Assembly: GCA_026003395.1 (NCBI GenBank)
Contig: BPHE01000001.1
Location: 269,508 to 333,507 of the forward strand
Length of the DNA stretch: 64,000 nucleotides
From: Vicingaceae bacterium
GTDB lineage: Bacteria; Bacteroidota; Bacteroidia; Flavobacteriales_E; Vicingaceae
Reading direction: 5' to 3'
Shown here one piece after another: positions 54,557 through 62,856 of the stretch (its first letter is position 1; every line of letters begins with the position of its first letter). The notes beneath the pieces are model-generated. The model was given only the letters and a program-made list of their open reading frames with translations, was not told the origin of the DNA and searched no databases. The position numbers and the translations under genes are program-made.

Positions 54557-55870
54557 TTAATATCTGTAATGTTCGGGCTTATATGGACCTTCAACAGGAA
54601 CGCCAATATATTCTGCCTGTTCGGGTGTCAGGGTATCAAGCTCTACTCCCAACTTGGGCAAATGTAATCTGGCTACTTTTTCATCTAACGATTTTGGCAA
54701 TACATACACTTTGTTTTCGTATTTATCATGGTTGTTCCATAATTCAATTTGAGCGAGCACCTGATTGGTAAACGACATAGACATAACGAACGAAGGGTGT
54801 CCCATGGCGCAGCCAAGATTCACCAAACGGCCTTCGGCCAATACAATGATATCTTTTCCATCGATGGTGTATTTATCCACCTGGGGCTTGATGGTATCGC
54901 GTGTATGACCATAGTTTTTATTTAACCATGCCATGTCTATTTCGTTGTCGAAATGACCGATGTTGCAAACGACGGCATTGTGTTTCATATTGCGGAAATG
55001 GCGCTCGGTAACAATTTTGCAATTGCCGGTGGCTGTTACAATGATATCGGCTTCTTTGACAGCATCATCCATTTTTTTAACTTCATAGCCCTCCATGGCT
55101 GCCTGCAACGCACAAATAGGGTCTATTTCGGTCACAATCACACGTAGTCCGGCATTTCTGAGAGATTCGGCAGATCCTTTCCCCACATCACCAAAACCGG
55201 CCACAACCGCAACTTTTCCGGCAAGCATTAGGTCTGTGGCTCTTCTAATGGCATCTACCAAAGATTCACGACAACCGTATTTATTGTCGAATTTGGATTT
55301 AGTCACCGAATCGTTCACATTGATGGCAGGAACAGGCAATTTACCCTTTCTCATTCGTTCATATAAACGATGAACACCGGTGGTCGTTTCTTCGCTTATC
55401 CCGCGAATACCGGCTGCCAATTCAGGGTAATTGTCAAGCACCATGTTTGTCAGATCTCCGCCATCATCCAATATCATATTCAATGGTTGACCATCTTTAA
55501 AAAACAAAGTTTGCTCGATGCACCAATTGTATTCTTCTTCGGTCATTCCTTTCCAAGCATAAACCGGTATGCCCGCCGCCGCTATGGCAGCAGCAGCATG
55601 GTCCTGAGTAGAAAAAATGTTACAAGAAGACCATTGCACCTCTGCGCCAAGTTCTACCAATGTTTCGATTAACACGGCAGTTTGAATGGTCATATGCAGG
55701 CAACCTGCAATACGTGCACCTTTGAGAGGTTTCTGAGGTCCGTATTCTTTTCTTATGGCCATAAGTCCGGGCATTTCGGCTTCGGCCAGTTTGATTTCTT
55801 TTCTCCCCCATTCGGCTAAAGAAATATCTTTAACTTTGTAGGGTAATTTTTGTGTTGTTTCTTTACTCAT
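54557..55870 (-). CDS. ahcY: Adenosylhomocysteinase
   Basis: It splits S-adenosylhomocysteine to adenosine and homocysteine, keeping methylation going. The 437-residue protein has [71 protein letters not shown] (core [11 protein letters not shown]), the NAD-binding [17 protein letters not shown] and the C-terminal YKPEHYRY. The C-terminal Lys-Tyr tail that contacts NAD of the partner subunit is intact. It is divergent from the phosphopantetheinyl transferase gene. Confidence 0.97.
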   Translation of the reverse strand: MSKETTQKLPYKVKDISLAEWGRKEIKLAEAEMPGLMAIRKEYGPQKPLKGARIAGCLHMTIQTAVLIETLVELGAEVQWSSCNIFSTQDHAAAAIAAAGIPVYAWKGMTEEEYNWCIEQTLFFKDGQPLNMILDDGGDLTNMVLDNYPELAAGIRGISEETTTGVHRLYERMRKGKLPVPAINVNDSVTKSKFDNKYGCRESLVDAIRRATDLMLAGKVAVVAGFGDVGKGSAESLRNAGLRVIVTEIDPICALQAAMEGYEVKKMDDAVKEADIIVTATGNCKIVTERHFRNMKHNAVVCNIGHFDNEIDMAWLNKNYGHTRDTIKPQVDKYTIDGKDIIVLAEGRLVNLGCAMGHPSFVMSMSFTNQVLAQIELWNNHDKYENKVYVLPKSLDEKVARLHLPKLGVELDTLTPEQAEYIGVPVEGPYKPEHYRY

Positions 55871-55894
55871 AATTTAATTTTAGAAATTTGCCTG

Positions 55895-55902
55895 CAAATT
55901 TA
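55895..55902 (-). promoter_or_regulatory. -7 promoter element (TAAATTTG) for ahcY
   Basis: Exact TAnnTTTG on the minus strand, 24 bases upstream of the ATG at 55870. A TTG lies 16 bases further upstream (55919-55921), near the -33 position. Confidence 0.5.
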
Positions 55903-55922
55903 CAAAAAAACGTCGTATCAAG

Positions 55923-56549
55923 ATGCCTTTGATTAAGCAAATATTTCCGGCAGACAACTCCAATATCTCTTTATGGAAAATTGAGGAGCCCGTTGATGTT
56001 TTGGAAAATCTCTATCTTTCCTTTGGACAAAATTTGGAAGAAATTCCTTTGCATGAAAATAAACGCAAACAATTTTTTGCGGCGCGTATTTTAATCTACT
56101 CTTTATTAAAAAATGCCCGTTTGATGAAGGATGCTTCCGGATGTCCATTGTTGGAGGGGCATCCGGGATATATTTCCATCACACACGACCGGGATTTTGC
56201 GGCTGTCTATTTTAACAAAAACCATCCTGTCGGAATTGATCTGGAAAGATTCAATCCTAAGGCATGGCAATTGAAAGATAGATTTATTCATCCCGATGAA
56301 GAATTTATTTTTGAAGAACTAAAAGACGATCCTATAAAAATTGCCACATTGGTTTGGTGTGTGAAAGAGGCTGTTTATAAGCGTCTGCAAAAAAAAGCCA
56401 TACATTTCAAAGATCATTTACAAATTTCAAAAATACATCCCGAAAGATCGGTTGTGGAAGTTTCCGTTAATACGCCGGTGAATGTATCGACAATTAATTT
56501 GAAATATGAATTATTACAGGACGACCATTGGTGGGTTTATACTATCTGA
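55923..56549 (+). CDS. 4'-phosphopantetheinyl transferase superfamily protein
   Basis: It moves phosphopantetheine from CoA to carrier proteins. The 208-residue Sfp-like protein shows the family motifs GYISITHDRDFAAVYF (about 82-97), GIDLE (104-108, metal-binding Asp/Glu) and WCVKEAVYK (145-153). The size, twice that of AcpS, and the paired domains point to the Sfp type. The carrier partner is not in the window. It starts 50 bases from ahcY in the other direction. Confidence 0.9.
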   Translation: MPLIKQIFPADNSNISLWKIEEPVDVLENLYLSFGQNLEEIPLHENKRKQFFAARILIYSLLKNARLMKDASGCPLLEGHPGYISITHDRDFAAVYFNKNHPVGIDLERFNPKAWQLKDRFIHPDEEFIFEELKDDPIKIATLVWCVKEAVYKRLQKKAIHFKDHLQISKIHPERSVVEVSVNTPVNVSTINLKYELLQDDHWWVYTI

Positions 56550-56612
56550 AAACGCAGGTGAACACCGAAACGTTTGCCGTTTATCAAAAAAACACCATTT
56601 TTGCATATTGCT

Positions 56613-57359
56613 ATGAATCAATTTAGTGAAAAATATCTAAAACAATTGGCCGGTCAAAAAAAATTGCTGGCCTGGCTCATTGATCCCGATAAATATGAGG
56701 ATGAAAGATGGAATGATTCATACCGGACATACGAAAAAATTTCTGACATAATATTGGTCGGAGGGAGCTTGATTTTCAAGGGGGTAGTCAGTGAGGTTTG
56801 TAAAAAAATAAAGTTGAAGACAGCCAAACCTGTGATACTTTTTCCGGGCAATTCGATGCAAGTATGTGGAGAAGCAGACGCCATTTTGTTTTTAAGCCTG
56901 GTTTCGGGCAGAAATCCCGAATATTTGATCAATCAACAGGTAATGGCCGCACCGGAAATTAAAAGGCACAAACTGGAAGTTTTGCCTACGGCTTATTTGA
57001 TTATTTCGAGTCAGAATATGACTACGGCACATTATATCAGCCAAACATTGCCTATTCCTGCTGACAAACCGGAAATAGCAGCCGTAACCTCCCTGGCGGC
57101 AAGATATCTGGGTATGCGTCATTTTTATCTGGATGCCGGCAGCGGATCTGCCAAACCGGTAAGTGAAGAAATGATTGCGACCGTCAAAAAGGAAATTGCG
57201 GATCATTTATTATGGATTGGCGGGGGTATCAAAAGTGCCGAGGATATTATAAAGGCCTGGAGAGCCGGTGCTGATGTAGTGGTGGTTGGCAGTATGTTTG
57301 AGAATAATTTGGAATTAAATCATCATATTTCATTGATAATGAATTTTCAGGAAAGATAA
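56613..57359 (+). CDS. Geranylgeranylglyceryl phosphate synthase family protein
   Basis: 248 residues of a TIM-barrel prenyltransferase. LLAWLIDPDKYEDE near the start, ILVGGSLIF, VILFPGNSMQV, ADAILFLSLVSGRNPEYLI (core LSLVSGRNPEYLI), YLDAGSGSAKPVSEEMI and LWIGGGIKSAEDIIKAWRAGADVVVVG (core IGGGIKSAEDI) match the GGGPS/PcrB family. In archaea the enzyme makes the first ether bond of membrane lipids; Bacteroidota homologues have GGGPS activity in vitro, but their product's use is unclear. ATG at 56613 is chosen; the earlier TTG adds atypical residues. Confidence 0.9.
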   Translation: MNQFSEKYLKQLAGQKKLLAWLIDPDKYEDERWNDSYRTYEKISDIILVGGSLIFKGVVSEVCKKIKLKTAKPVILFPGNSMQVCGEADAILFLSLVSGRNPEYLINQQVMAAPEIKRHKLEVLPTAYLIISSQNMTTAHYISQTLPIPADKPEIAAVTSLAARYLGMRHFYLDAGSGSAKPVSEEMIATVKKEIADHLLWIGGGIKSAEDIIKAWRAGADVVVVGSMFENNLELNHHISLIMNFQER

Positions 57360-57376
57360 ATCGAAGCGTTCGGGAC

Positions 57377-57829
57377 ATGATAGAGGACAAGGACAATTAT
57401 TTTATGAAAATTGCCCTGCAGGAAGCCAAGAAGGCATTTGATGAAGACGAAGTGCCGGTAGGTTGTGTCATTGTGATGAATGGTCAAATAATCGGAAGAG
57501 GGTATAATCAAACGGAAAAGTTGCTGGATGTGACGGCACATGCAGAAATAATCGCTATCACTTCGGCTGCCAATCATTTAGGATCGAAATTTTTGAATGA
57601 CTGCACAATGTATGTAACACTCGAACCGTGCGTTATGTGTGCCGGAGCCATACATTGGTCGAGAATTGCACGTTTGGTTTATGCTGCACAGGATCCTAAG
57701 AAAGGTTTTATTTCGGCATATGGGCTGAAAGACCAATTCTCAAAACTCTCTATATCAGAAGGGGTTGAAAGGGAACCGGCTTCACAATTGTTGGTTGATT
57801 TTTTCAGAAACAAAAGGGATTTAATGTAA
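57377..57829 (+). CDS. tadA: tRNA-specific adenosine deaminase
   Basis: TadA deaminates the wobble adenosine of tRNA-Arg to inosine. The 150-residue protein has a cytidine-deaminase fold with the zinc site HAE (55-57, catalytic Glu57) and PCVMC (84-88), plus GAIHWSRIARLVYAA and DPKKGF. It follows the GGGPS gene by 17 bases and is followed by the GC-rich intergenic element. Confidence 0.94.
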   Translation: MIEDKDNYFMKIALQEAKKAFDEDEVPVGCVIVMNGQIIGRGYNQTEKLLDVTAHAEIIAITSAANHLGSKFLNDCTMYVTLEPCVMCAGAIHWSRIARLVYAAQDPKKGFISAYGLKDQFSKLSISEGVEREPASQLLVDFFRNKRDLM

Positions 57830-58292
57830 AATTAAAAAGCATTGAGTTAATTTCCTGCCGTGTGATAATATCGAAGGGCTTATTGAATTTCGATAGTTGG
57901 GATTGATTGAAACTTGCCGGATCGATGAAAATAGATGAAGAAAGATTGTGAATGCGGGTGGTGAAAAGCATTGAGAGGTTGAATAGTGATGAGTGGGCCC
58001 GCCGAAGGCGGGCCATATTTCCACACTGCATTTCTCTTAAACAAGTTGCTCTTTGCAATGGCAGCCGGACTGAGCGTATATCCCGCAGCAACGAAGCCCG
58101 GCCGGCAGGCCGCCCGGCAGCCGACGGCAGAAGGATCGCCGGGCGACCATGCCGGCCGTTTGGCTGAGGGGCGAGGAATAGCAGCGAAGGCCGTGCATGC
58201 CCCTGATACAATCAATTCTGAATATGATGAATAATTTTGCTCAGAGCAATTAAAGCGATTTGTTTAATTTAGTGCCTGAAAATTTAAGATAT
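57830..58292. other. Intergenic stretch holding a GC-rich folded element
   Basis: 463 bases between tadA and the nif3-like gene. The outer parts are AT-rich like the rest of the window; 57990-58215 is sharply GC-rich and contains strong inverted repeats (listed separately). Open frames of 70-135 codons on both strands across it are products of the high GC and have no recognisable domain. Confidence 0.7.
57990..58215. repeat. GC-rich structured element, possibly a dispersed repeat or RNA
   Basis: The first hairpin is perfect: GGCCCGCC (57996-58003), loop GAA, GGCGGGCC (58007-58014). About 85 bases later comes a nested pair: the outer stem is CGGCCGGCA (58099-58107) with TGCCGGCCG (58150-58158), the inner stem is CGCCCGGC (58111-58118) with GCCGGGCG (58138-58145). 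Between them is a small GCC/GGC fold. No second copy is in the window, so repeat status is a guess. Confidence 0.6.
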
Positions 58293-59384
58293 ATGCTGGT
58301 GAATGATTTGACCGGATTTTTATTCAAAATGTTTCCGCCCACCAATCAGGAATCCTATGACAATGTGGGTTTGTTGGCCGGTGATGGAAAGGATAAAATA
58401 AAGGGTGTGTTGATAACACTCGATATTACTGCAGAAGTAGTAGAGGAAGCTATCCAAAAAGGGTGCAACGTGATAGTGTCGCATCATCCGGTCATCTTTG
58501 GAGGACTAAAAAGGATTACACCTGAAACATACACCGGAAAAACTTTAATAAAAGCCATACAACATGGCATTTCATTGATTGCCATGCATACCAATGCCGA
58601 CAACATAGATTATGGCGTGAACTACAAAATTGGCCATAAGCTTGGCGTAGAAAATATGCGTCCACTTGTTGGGAAGCCGCAAAAACTAAGAAAGTTGGTG
58701 ACGTTTTGTCCACACGAACATGTGGAGAAGGTTAGAAAAGCCATGTTTGATGCCGGTGCCGGTCATATTGGCAATTACGACAGTTGCAGCTATAATTTGG
58801 AGGGGTATGGCACGTTCAGAGCTCTGGAAGGTTCAAATCCTTTTGTGGGCGAAAAAGGTCAAATACATAAAGAACCTGAAACGCGGATTGAAGTGATTTT
58901 GCCCGACTGGGCCGAGAAAAATGTCGTAAATGCCATGATAGAGGCCCATCCTTATGAAGAACCGGCGTATGATGTTTATGTGCTGAACAATGATTTTGCA
59001 AGAATAGGCAGCGGTATGATCGGAAGATTAAAAAGCCCCACGAATGTTATGGACTTCTTGAAAAAAGTAAAAGAGATATTTGGCGGTGTGGTGCGATATA
59101 CGGATCCGGTGAAAGAAACGGTGGAATGTGTGGCATGGTGCGGAGGCACGGGTGTGCAATTTATGGAAGCTGCCATAAAACAAGGAGCCGATATTTACAT
59201 AACGGCCGATGTCAAATATCACCAATTTTTTGACGCACAAGGCAAAATATTGTTGGCTGATTTGGGGCACTACGAAACCGAGCAGTTTACAAAAGAATTA
59301 TTTTATGAAATAATTTCGAAAAATTTCACTAATTTTGCCGTTCATTTAAGTGAAACAAAGACAAATCCAATAAATTATCTATAA
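58293..59384 (+). CDS. Nif3-like dinuclear metal centre protein
   Basis: 363 residues. The metal-binding motifs VSHHPVIFGGLKRI and AMHTNADNIDYG in the first half and LADLGHYETEQF near the end, together with the central PII-like insert (VTFCPHEHVEKVRKAMFDAGAGHIGNYD, core GAGHIGNYDSC), are those of the Nif3/YqfO family, which form a hexameric ring with two metals per subunit. Biological function is unsettled; some members act as GTP cyclohydrolase-like enzymes. ATG at 58293 is chosen over the TTG at 58260. It ends three bases before the next gene. Confidence 0.92.
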   Translation: MLVNDLTGFLFKMFPPTNQESYDNVGLLAGDGKDKIKGVLITLDITAEVVEEAIQKGCNVIVSHHPVIFGGLKRITPETYTGKTLIKAIQHGISLIAMHTNADNIDYGVNYKIGHKLGVENMRPLVGKPQKLRKLVTFCPHEHVEKVRKAMFDAGAGHIGNYDSCSYNLEGYGTFRALEGSNPFVGEKGQIHKEPETRIEVILPDWAEKNVVNAMIEAHPYEEPAYDVYVLNNDFARIGSGMIGRLKSPTNVMDFLKKVKEIFGGVVRYTDPVKETVECVAWCGGTGVQFMEAAIKQGADIYITADVKYHQFFDAQGKILLADLGHYETEQFTKELFYEIISKNFTNFAVHLSETKTNPINYL

Positions 59385-59386
59385 AC

Positions 59387-60151
59387 ATGGCAAAAAAAGA
59401 AAAACCAGCAACAGTGGAAGCAATTCCGGTAGAAGAAAAATTAAGGGCTCTTTACCGGTTGCAAGAGATTGATTCTGCAATTGACAGAATACACCACATT
59501 CGCGGAGAACTTCCTTTGGAAGTGCAAGACCTTGAGGACGAGATTGCCGGTATGCAAACCAGAATCAATAAGTTGAAAGATGAAATTAAAGCATTGGAAC
59601 AAGAAATTAGCAACAAAAAGAACTTGATTGTAGATGCCAAAGCGTTGATAAAAAAATATGAACAACAGCTCAACAACGTCCGTAACAACCGTGAATTTGA
59701 TTCTATCAACAAAGAAATCGAGTATCAAAAACTTGAAATAGAACTGGCCGAAAAACGCATCAAAGAACATAAGGCAGCCATCGAACAAAAAAATGTTTTG
59801 TTGAACGAAACCGAAAAAGCTCTGGAAGAAAGGGAGAAAGACCTTGCCAACAAAAAGAAAGAGCTTGAAGATATAAACAAGGAAACGGCGGTTGAAGAAA
59901 AAGAATTGATAAAAAAATCGGAAGAGCTGGCCAAGTTGATAGAACCGCGATTGTTGACTGCTTACAAACGTATACGTTCGAATGCCCGCAACGGTTTGGC
60001 AGTTGTGACCATACAACGTGATGCTTGCGGAGGTTGTTTTAACAAAGTGCCCCCTCAACGCCAATTGGAAATCAAAACTCACAAAAAAATTATAGTTTGC
60101 GAACACTGCGGACGTATTTTGGTGGATGAATCCATTAAGGATGAAGATTAA
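59387..60151 (+). CDS. Coiled-coil protein with C4-type zinc ribbon
   Basis: 254 residues. Residues 20-190 form a long charged coiled coil (heptads such as LEDEIAGMQTRINKLKDEI, IKALEQEISNKK and KALEEREKDLANKKKELE). The C-terminus has a zinc ribbon with two CxxC pairs: ACGGCFNKVPP and VCEHCGRIL. The build is that of the CT398/DUF164 family, of unknown function, some with links to secretion or nucleic acids. It shares a transcript with the nif3-like gene, as often in bacteria. Confidence 0.9.
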   Translation: MAKKEKPATVEAIPVEEKLRALYRLQEIDSAIDRIHHIRGELPLEVQDLEDEIAGMQTRINKLKDEIKALEQEISNKKNLIVDAKALIKKYEQQLNNVRNNREFDSINKEIEYQKLEIELAEKRIKEHKAAIEQKNVLLNETEKALEEREKDLANKKKELEDINKETAVEEKELIKKSEELAKLIEPRLLTAYKRIRSNARNGLAVVTIQRDACGGCFNKVPPQRQLEIKTHKKIIVCEHCGRILVDESIKDED

Positions 60152-60174
60152 AAATTGATATCTGCTATAATGAG

Positions 60175-60202
60175 AGCCGGTGATTATTGCCGGCTTTTTT
60201 TG
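60175..60202 (+). terminator. Terminator after the zinc-ribbon gene
   Basis: Stem AGCCGG/CCGGCT (60175-60180, 60190-60195) with a nine-base loop, then a run of T. Confidence 0.75.
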
Positions 60203-60232
60203 TTTTAATTTAGCATTAAAAATAAGCAACCA

Positions 60233-61705
60233 TTGAAAATAGCCGATAAATACATTTTAAAGCAATATCTCGGCCCTTTTATATTGACCTTTTTTATTGC
60301 CTTGTTTGTGCTCATCATGCAATGGTTGTGGCTGTATATCGACGACCTTGTAGGCAAGGGAATAGAATGGTATTACATTGCCGAACTTTTCATTTATGCA
60401 AGTGCCCATTTTGTTCCTATGGCATTGCCACTTGCCGTTTTGCTATCGGGATTAATGACTATGGGAAATCTCGGCGAAAACTATGAATTGGTTGCCTTCA
60501 AAGCAGCCGGCATCAGTTTGATGCAAGTATTGCGACCTTTGATGGCTTTTGCTTTCTTGTTGAGCATATTTGCATTTTTGTTTTCCAACTACATTTTGCC
60601 GGTAGCCAATCTAAAAATGAATACCCTTTTTTATGACATCAGAGAACAAAAACCGGCAGTAGATATTAAACCCGGGGTGTTTTACAATCAAATCGAAGGA
60701 TATGTGATAAAAGTCAATAAAAAAGAAAAAAAACAAGGAAAGGAAATTTTAAAAGAAATCATGATTTATGACCATACTCAAAAACAAGGAAACACCACTG
60801 TGGTTATAGCCGATTCCGGGGAAATGATCATCACCCCCGACAAAATGTATGCAATCATGACTCTTTATCACGGTTGTGCATATCACGAAGATTTCAATCC
60901 GAGAGACGAAGACGGACTGCTGCCGTTTTACAAAAGATGTTTTGACGAAAATAAAATTTATTTTGACTTGAGTGAGTTTAAATTGAACCGATCGGACGAA
61001 GAGATATTTAAAGATCATTACCAAATGATGAATTTGCAGCAATTGCAAAACGAAATAGACACATTTTATTTGCAAAAACAAAAACAAATTGAAGATTACT
61101 ACAATCAATTTATCCATCTTTTCACACCCCCTGTTGTTGAATCAGAAAATCAACGTCGCAAAACTAAAGACACCCTTCAATTGGCTCTCGACACCTTTTT
61201 AAGCAAATTGACTCCCCAGGAAAAATTGATTCTGTTTAATGCACTGACCGGTCAAATAAGAGCTGCCGAAAACAGGGCGATGGTATTAGGCGAAATACAA
61301 GCCATGACCGATCAAAATATCAGAAATTATACCATTGAGATTCACCGGAAATTTACTCTTTCGGCTGCTTGTATCATTCTTTTTTTTATAGGCGCCCCAT
61401 TAGGATCTATTATTCGAAAAGGAGGGCTTGGTGTGCCGCTGGTGGTTTCGGTAATTTTGTTTATTTTTTATCATATTATTTCCATTTCCGGTGAAAAAAT
61501 GGCAAAAGAAGGTGTGATCGACCCTGCTTTGGGCATGTGGCTCCCAATAGCAGTTTACCTTCCATTGGGAATTTTCTTTACAATTAAAGCCACAACCGAT
61601 TCATCATTGTTTGTGATCGAACAATATATCTTGTTTTTTAAAAATAATCGGATTTTTAAATGGATAAATAAACTATTGAAATCAAAACCCCGTTTGTCTT
61701 CATGA
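60233..61705 (+). CDS. LptF/LptG family permease
   Basis: LptF and LptG are inner-membrane parts of the ABC machine that pulls lipopolysaccharide out of the membrane. The 490-residue protein has three N-terminal helices with KQYLGPFILTFFIALFVL, ADKYILKQYL and NYELVAFKAAGISLMQVLRPL (core ELVAFKAAGISL), a periplasmic beta-jellyroll (about 130-370) and three C-terminal helices (FFIGAPLGSIIRKGGLGVPL; VYLPLGIFFTIKAT). A TTG (60233) is the only useful start. Length exceeds E. coli LptF (366) by a helical insert near 260-330. It overlaps the glycosyltransferase start by 4 bases. Confidence 0.92.
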   Translation: MKIADKYILKQYLGPFILTFFIALFVLIMQWLWLYIDDLVGKGIEWYYIAELFIYASAHFVPMALPLAVLLSGLMTMGNLGENYELVAFKAAGISLMQVLRPLMAFAFLLSIFAFLFSNYILPVANLKMNTLFYDIREQKPAVDIKPGVFYNQIEGYVIKVNKKEKKQGKEILKEIMIYDHTQKQGNTTVVIADSGEMIITPDKMYAIMTLYHGCAYHEDFNPRDEDGLLPFYKRCFDENKIYFDLSEFKLNRSDEEIFKDHYQMMNLQQLQNEIDTFYLQKQKQIEDYYNQFIHLFTPPVVESENQRRKTKDTLQLALDTFLSKLTPQEKLILFNALTGQIRAAENRAMVLGEIQAMTDQNIRNYTIEIHRKFTLSAACIILFFIGAPLGSIIRKGGLGVPLVVSVILFIFYHIISISGEKMAKEGVIDPALGMWLPIAVYLPLGIFFTIKATTDSSLFVIEQYILFFKNNRIFKWINKLLKSKPRLSS

Positions 61706-62856
61706 AAATTTTGTTGATTACACAAAAACCACCCTATCCAGCCATTGACGGTGGATGTAAATCAACTTCATCGGCAATTGAATCCGTAAGGACGTTTGCG
61801 GAAATTTACGCTTTTTCTTTATTTAGCGACAAACACCCCCTAATTGATCAGTACTATAAGCAATCCGGGCTACAATGGATGTTTGAAAAAATCCACCCTG
61901 ACATCAACATACCGGATGCAGCAAAAAACCTTTTGAATAAAATGCCTTACCATATTGAGCGCTATTTTGACAAAAAAATTCTTTTAAAATTAGAACATTT
62001 CTGCCGCAAAATATCACCGGATTTCCTGTGGATTGACGGTATTTACATGACTCCCTATTTCATTCATTCCTCAATTTTGAACAAAATACCGGCTATCTAT
62101 CGGTCACATAATTTGGAACACAAAATATGGAAAGATTTAAAGTTACATGAAAAAAATTTTTTTAAAAAGCAGTATTTACATTTGCTTTATTACAAAACTT
62201 ATCGTTGGGAAAAATACATTCTTCCTAGTTTTCACAAAATAGCAAGTATTTCTTATGACGACACAAATTTTTTACGGAATTGGAATCAAAATACTTTATG
62301 GATACCGCCGGCCATCGAAAACCGGAAACATATCGAACCTCCCAAAAAACCATTGAAAGAAAAACTTCGCCTGGGATTTATTGCTTCCTTTGATTGGTAC
62401 CCTAATGTTGAAGGATTTCATTGGCTTAGCCGTCTTTTGTCTGAGATAGACAACGATAACACAGAGTTGATATTGGCAGGCAAAAACGCCCCGCCATTCT
62501 CTCATCCTAAAATAAAATATTTGGGCTATGTGGAGAATGTTTATGAATTTTATCGGCAGATTGATGCAGTGGTTATACCCTTGCTATCGGGGAGTGGCAT
62601 AAAAATGAAAACCATTGAAGCAATGTCATTCGATAAGCCGGTAATTTCCACAAAAAAAGGCGTAGAAGGCATACCTGCATGGGAAAATGAAAATTTTTTG
62701 CCATTTAACGATGCCGAATCTCTTGCTTCTGCCCTCGAAAAATTGCAAGATGACGCTATTTATGAAAATATCATACAAAACAACAGGAAATTATTGCAAG
62801 AATACTTTGATCCGGACAAAATACGTGAACTTTGGCAACAAGTATTTATAAAATGA
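61702..62856 (+). CDS. Glycosyltransferase, GT4-like
   Basis: 384 residues, GT-B fold. N-terminal half: ILLITQKPPYPAIDGGCKSTSSAI and YRSHNLEHKIWKDL. C-terminal half: RLGFIASFDWYPNVEGFHWL, LILAGKNAPP, KYLGYVENVYEFYRQIDAVVIPLLSGSGIKMKTIEAM (core IPLLSGSGIKMKTIEAM), with the donor-binding Glu-rich motif of GT4 enzymes, and KPVISTKKGVEG. It should add a sugar to a cell-surface glycan; the sugar is unknown. It overlaps the next gene by 4 bases. Confidence 0.9.
   Translation: MKILLITQKPPYPAIDGGCKSTSSAIESVRTFAEIYAFSLFSDKHPLIDQYYKQSGLQWMFEKIHPDINIPDAAKNLLNKMPYHIERYFDKKILLKLEHFCRKISPDFLWIDGIYMTPYFIHSSILNKIPAIYRSHNLEHKIWKDLKLHEKNFFKKQYLHLLYYKTYRWEKYILPSFHKIASISYDDTNFLRNWNQNTLWIPPAIENRKHIEPPKKPLKEKLRLGFIASFDWYPNVEGFHWLSRLLSEIDNDNTELILAGKNAPPFSHPKIKYLGYVENVYEFYRQIDAVVIPLLSGSGIKMKTIEAMSFDKPVISTKKGVEGIPAWENENFLPFNDAESLASALEKLQDDAIYENIIQNNRKLLQEYFDPDKIRELWQQVFIK

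Noticed and set aside
57804..58234. Open frames of 70-135 codons on both strands over the GC-rich element
   Set aside because: They arise from high GC with few stops; Pro/Arg/Ala-rich, no signal, no domain, and several frames overlap each other.
59441..60229. A long open frame (262 codons) on the minus strand opposite the zinc-ribbon gene
   Set aside because: It is the mirror of a Lys/Glu-rich coiled coil, giving a Phe-rich protein without domains; the plus-strand gene has clear CxxC pairs.
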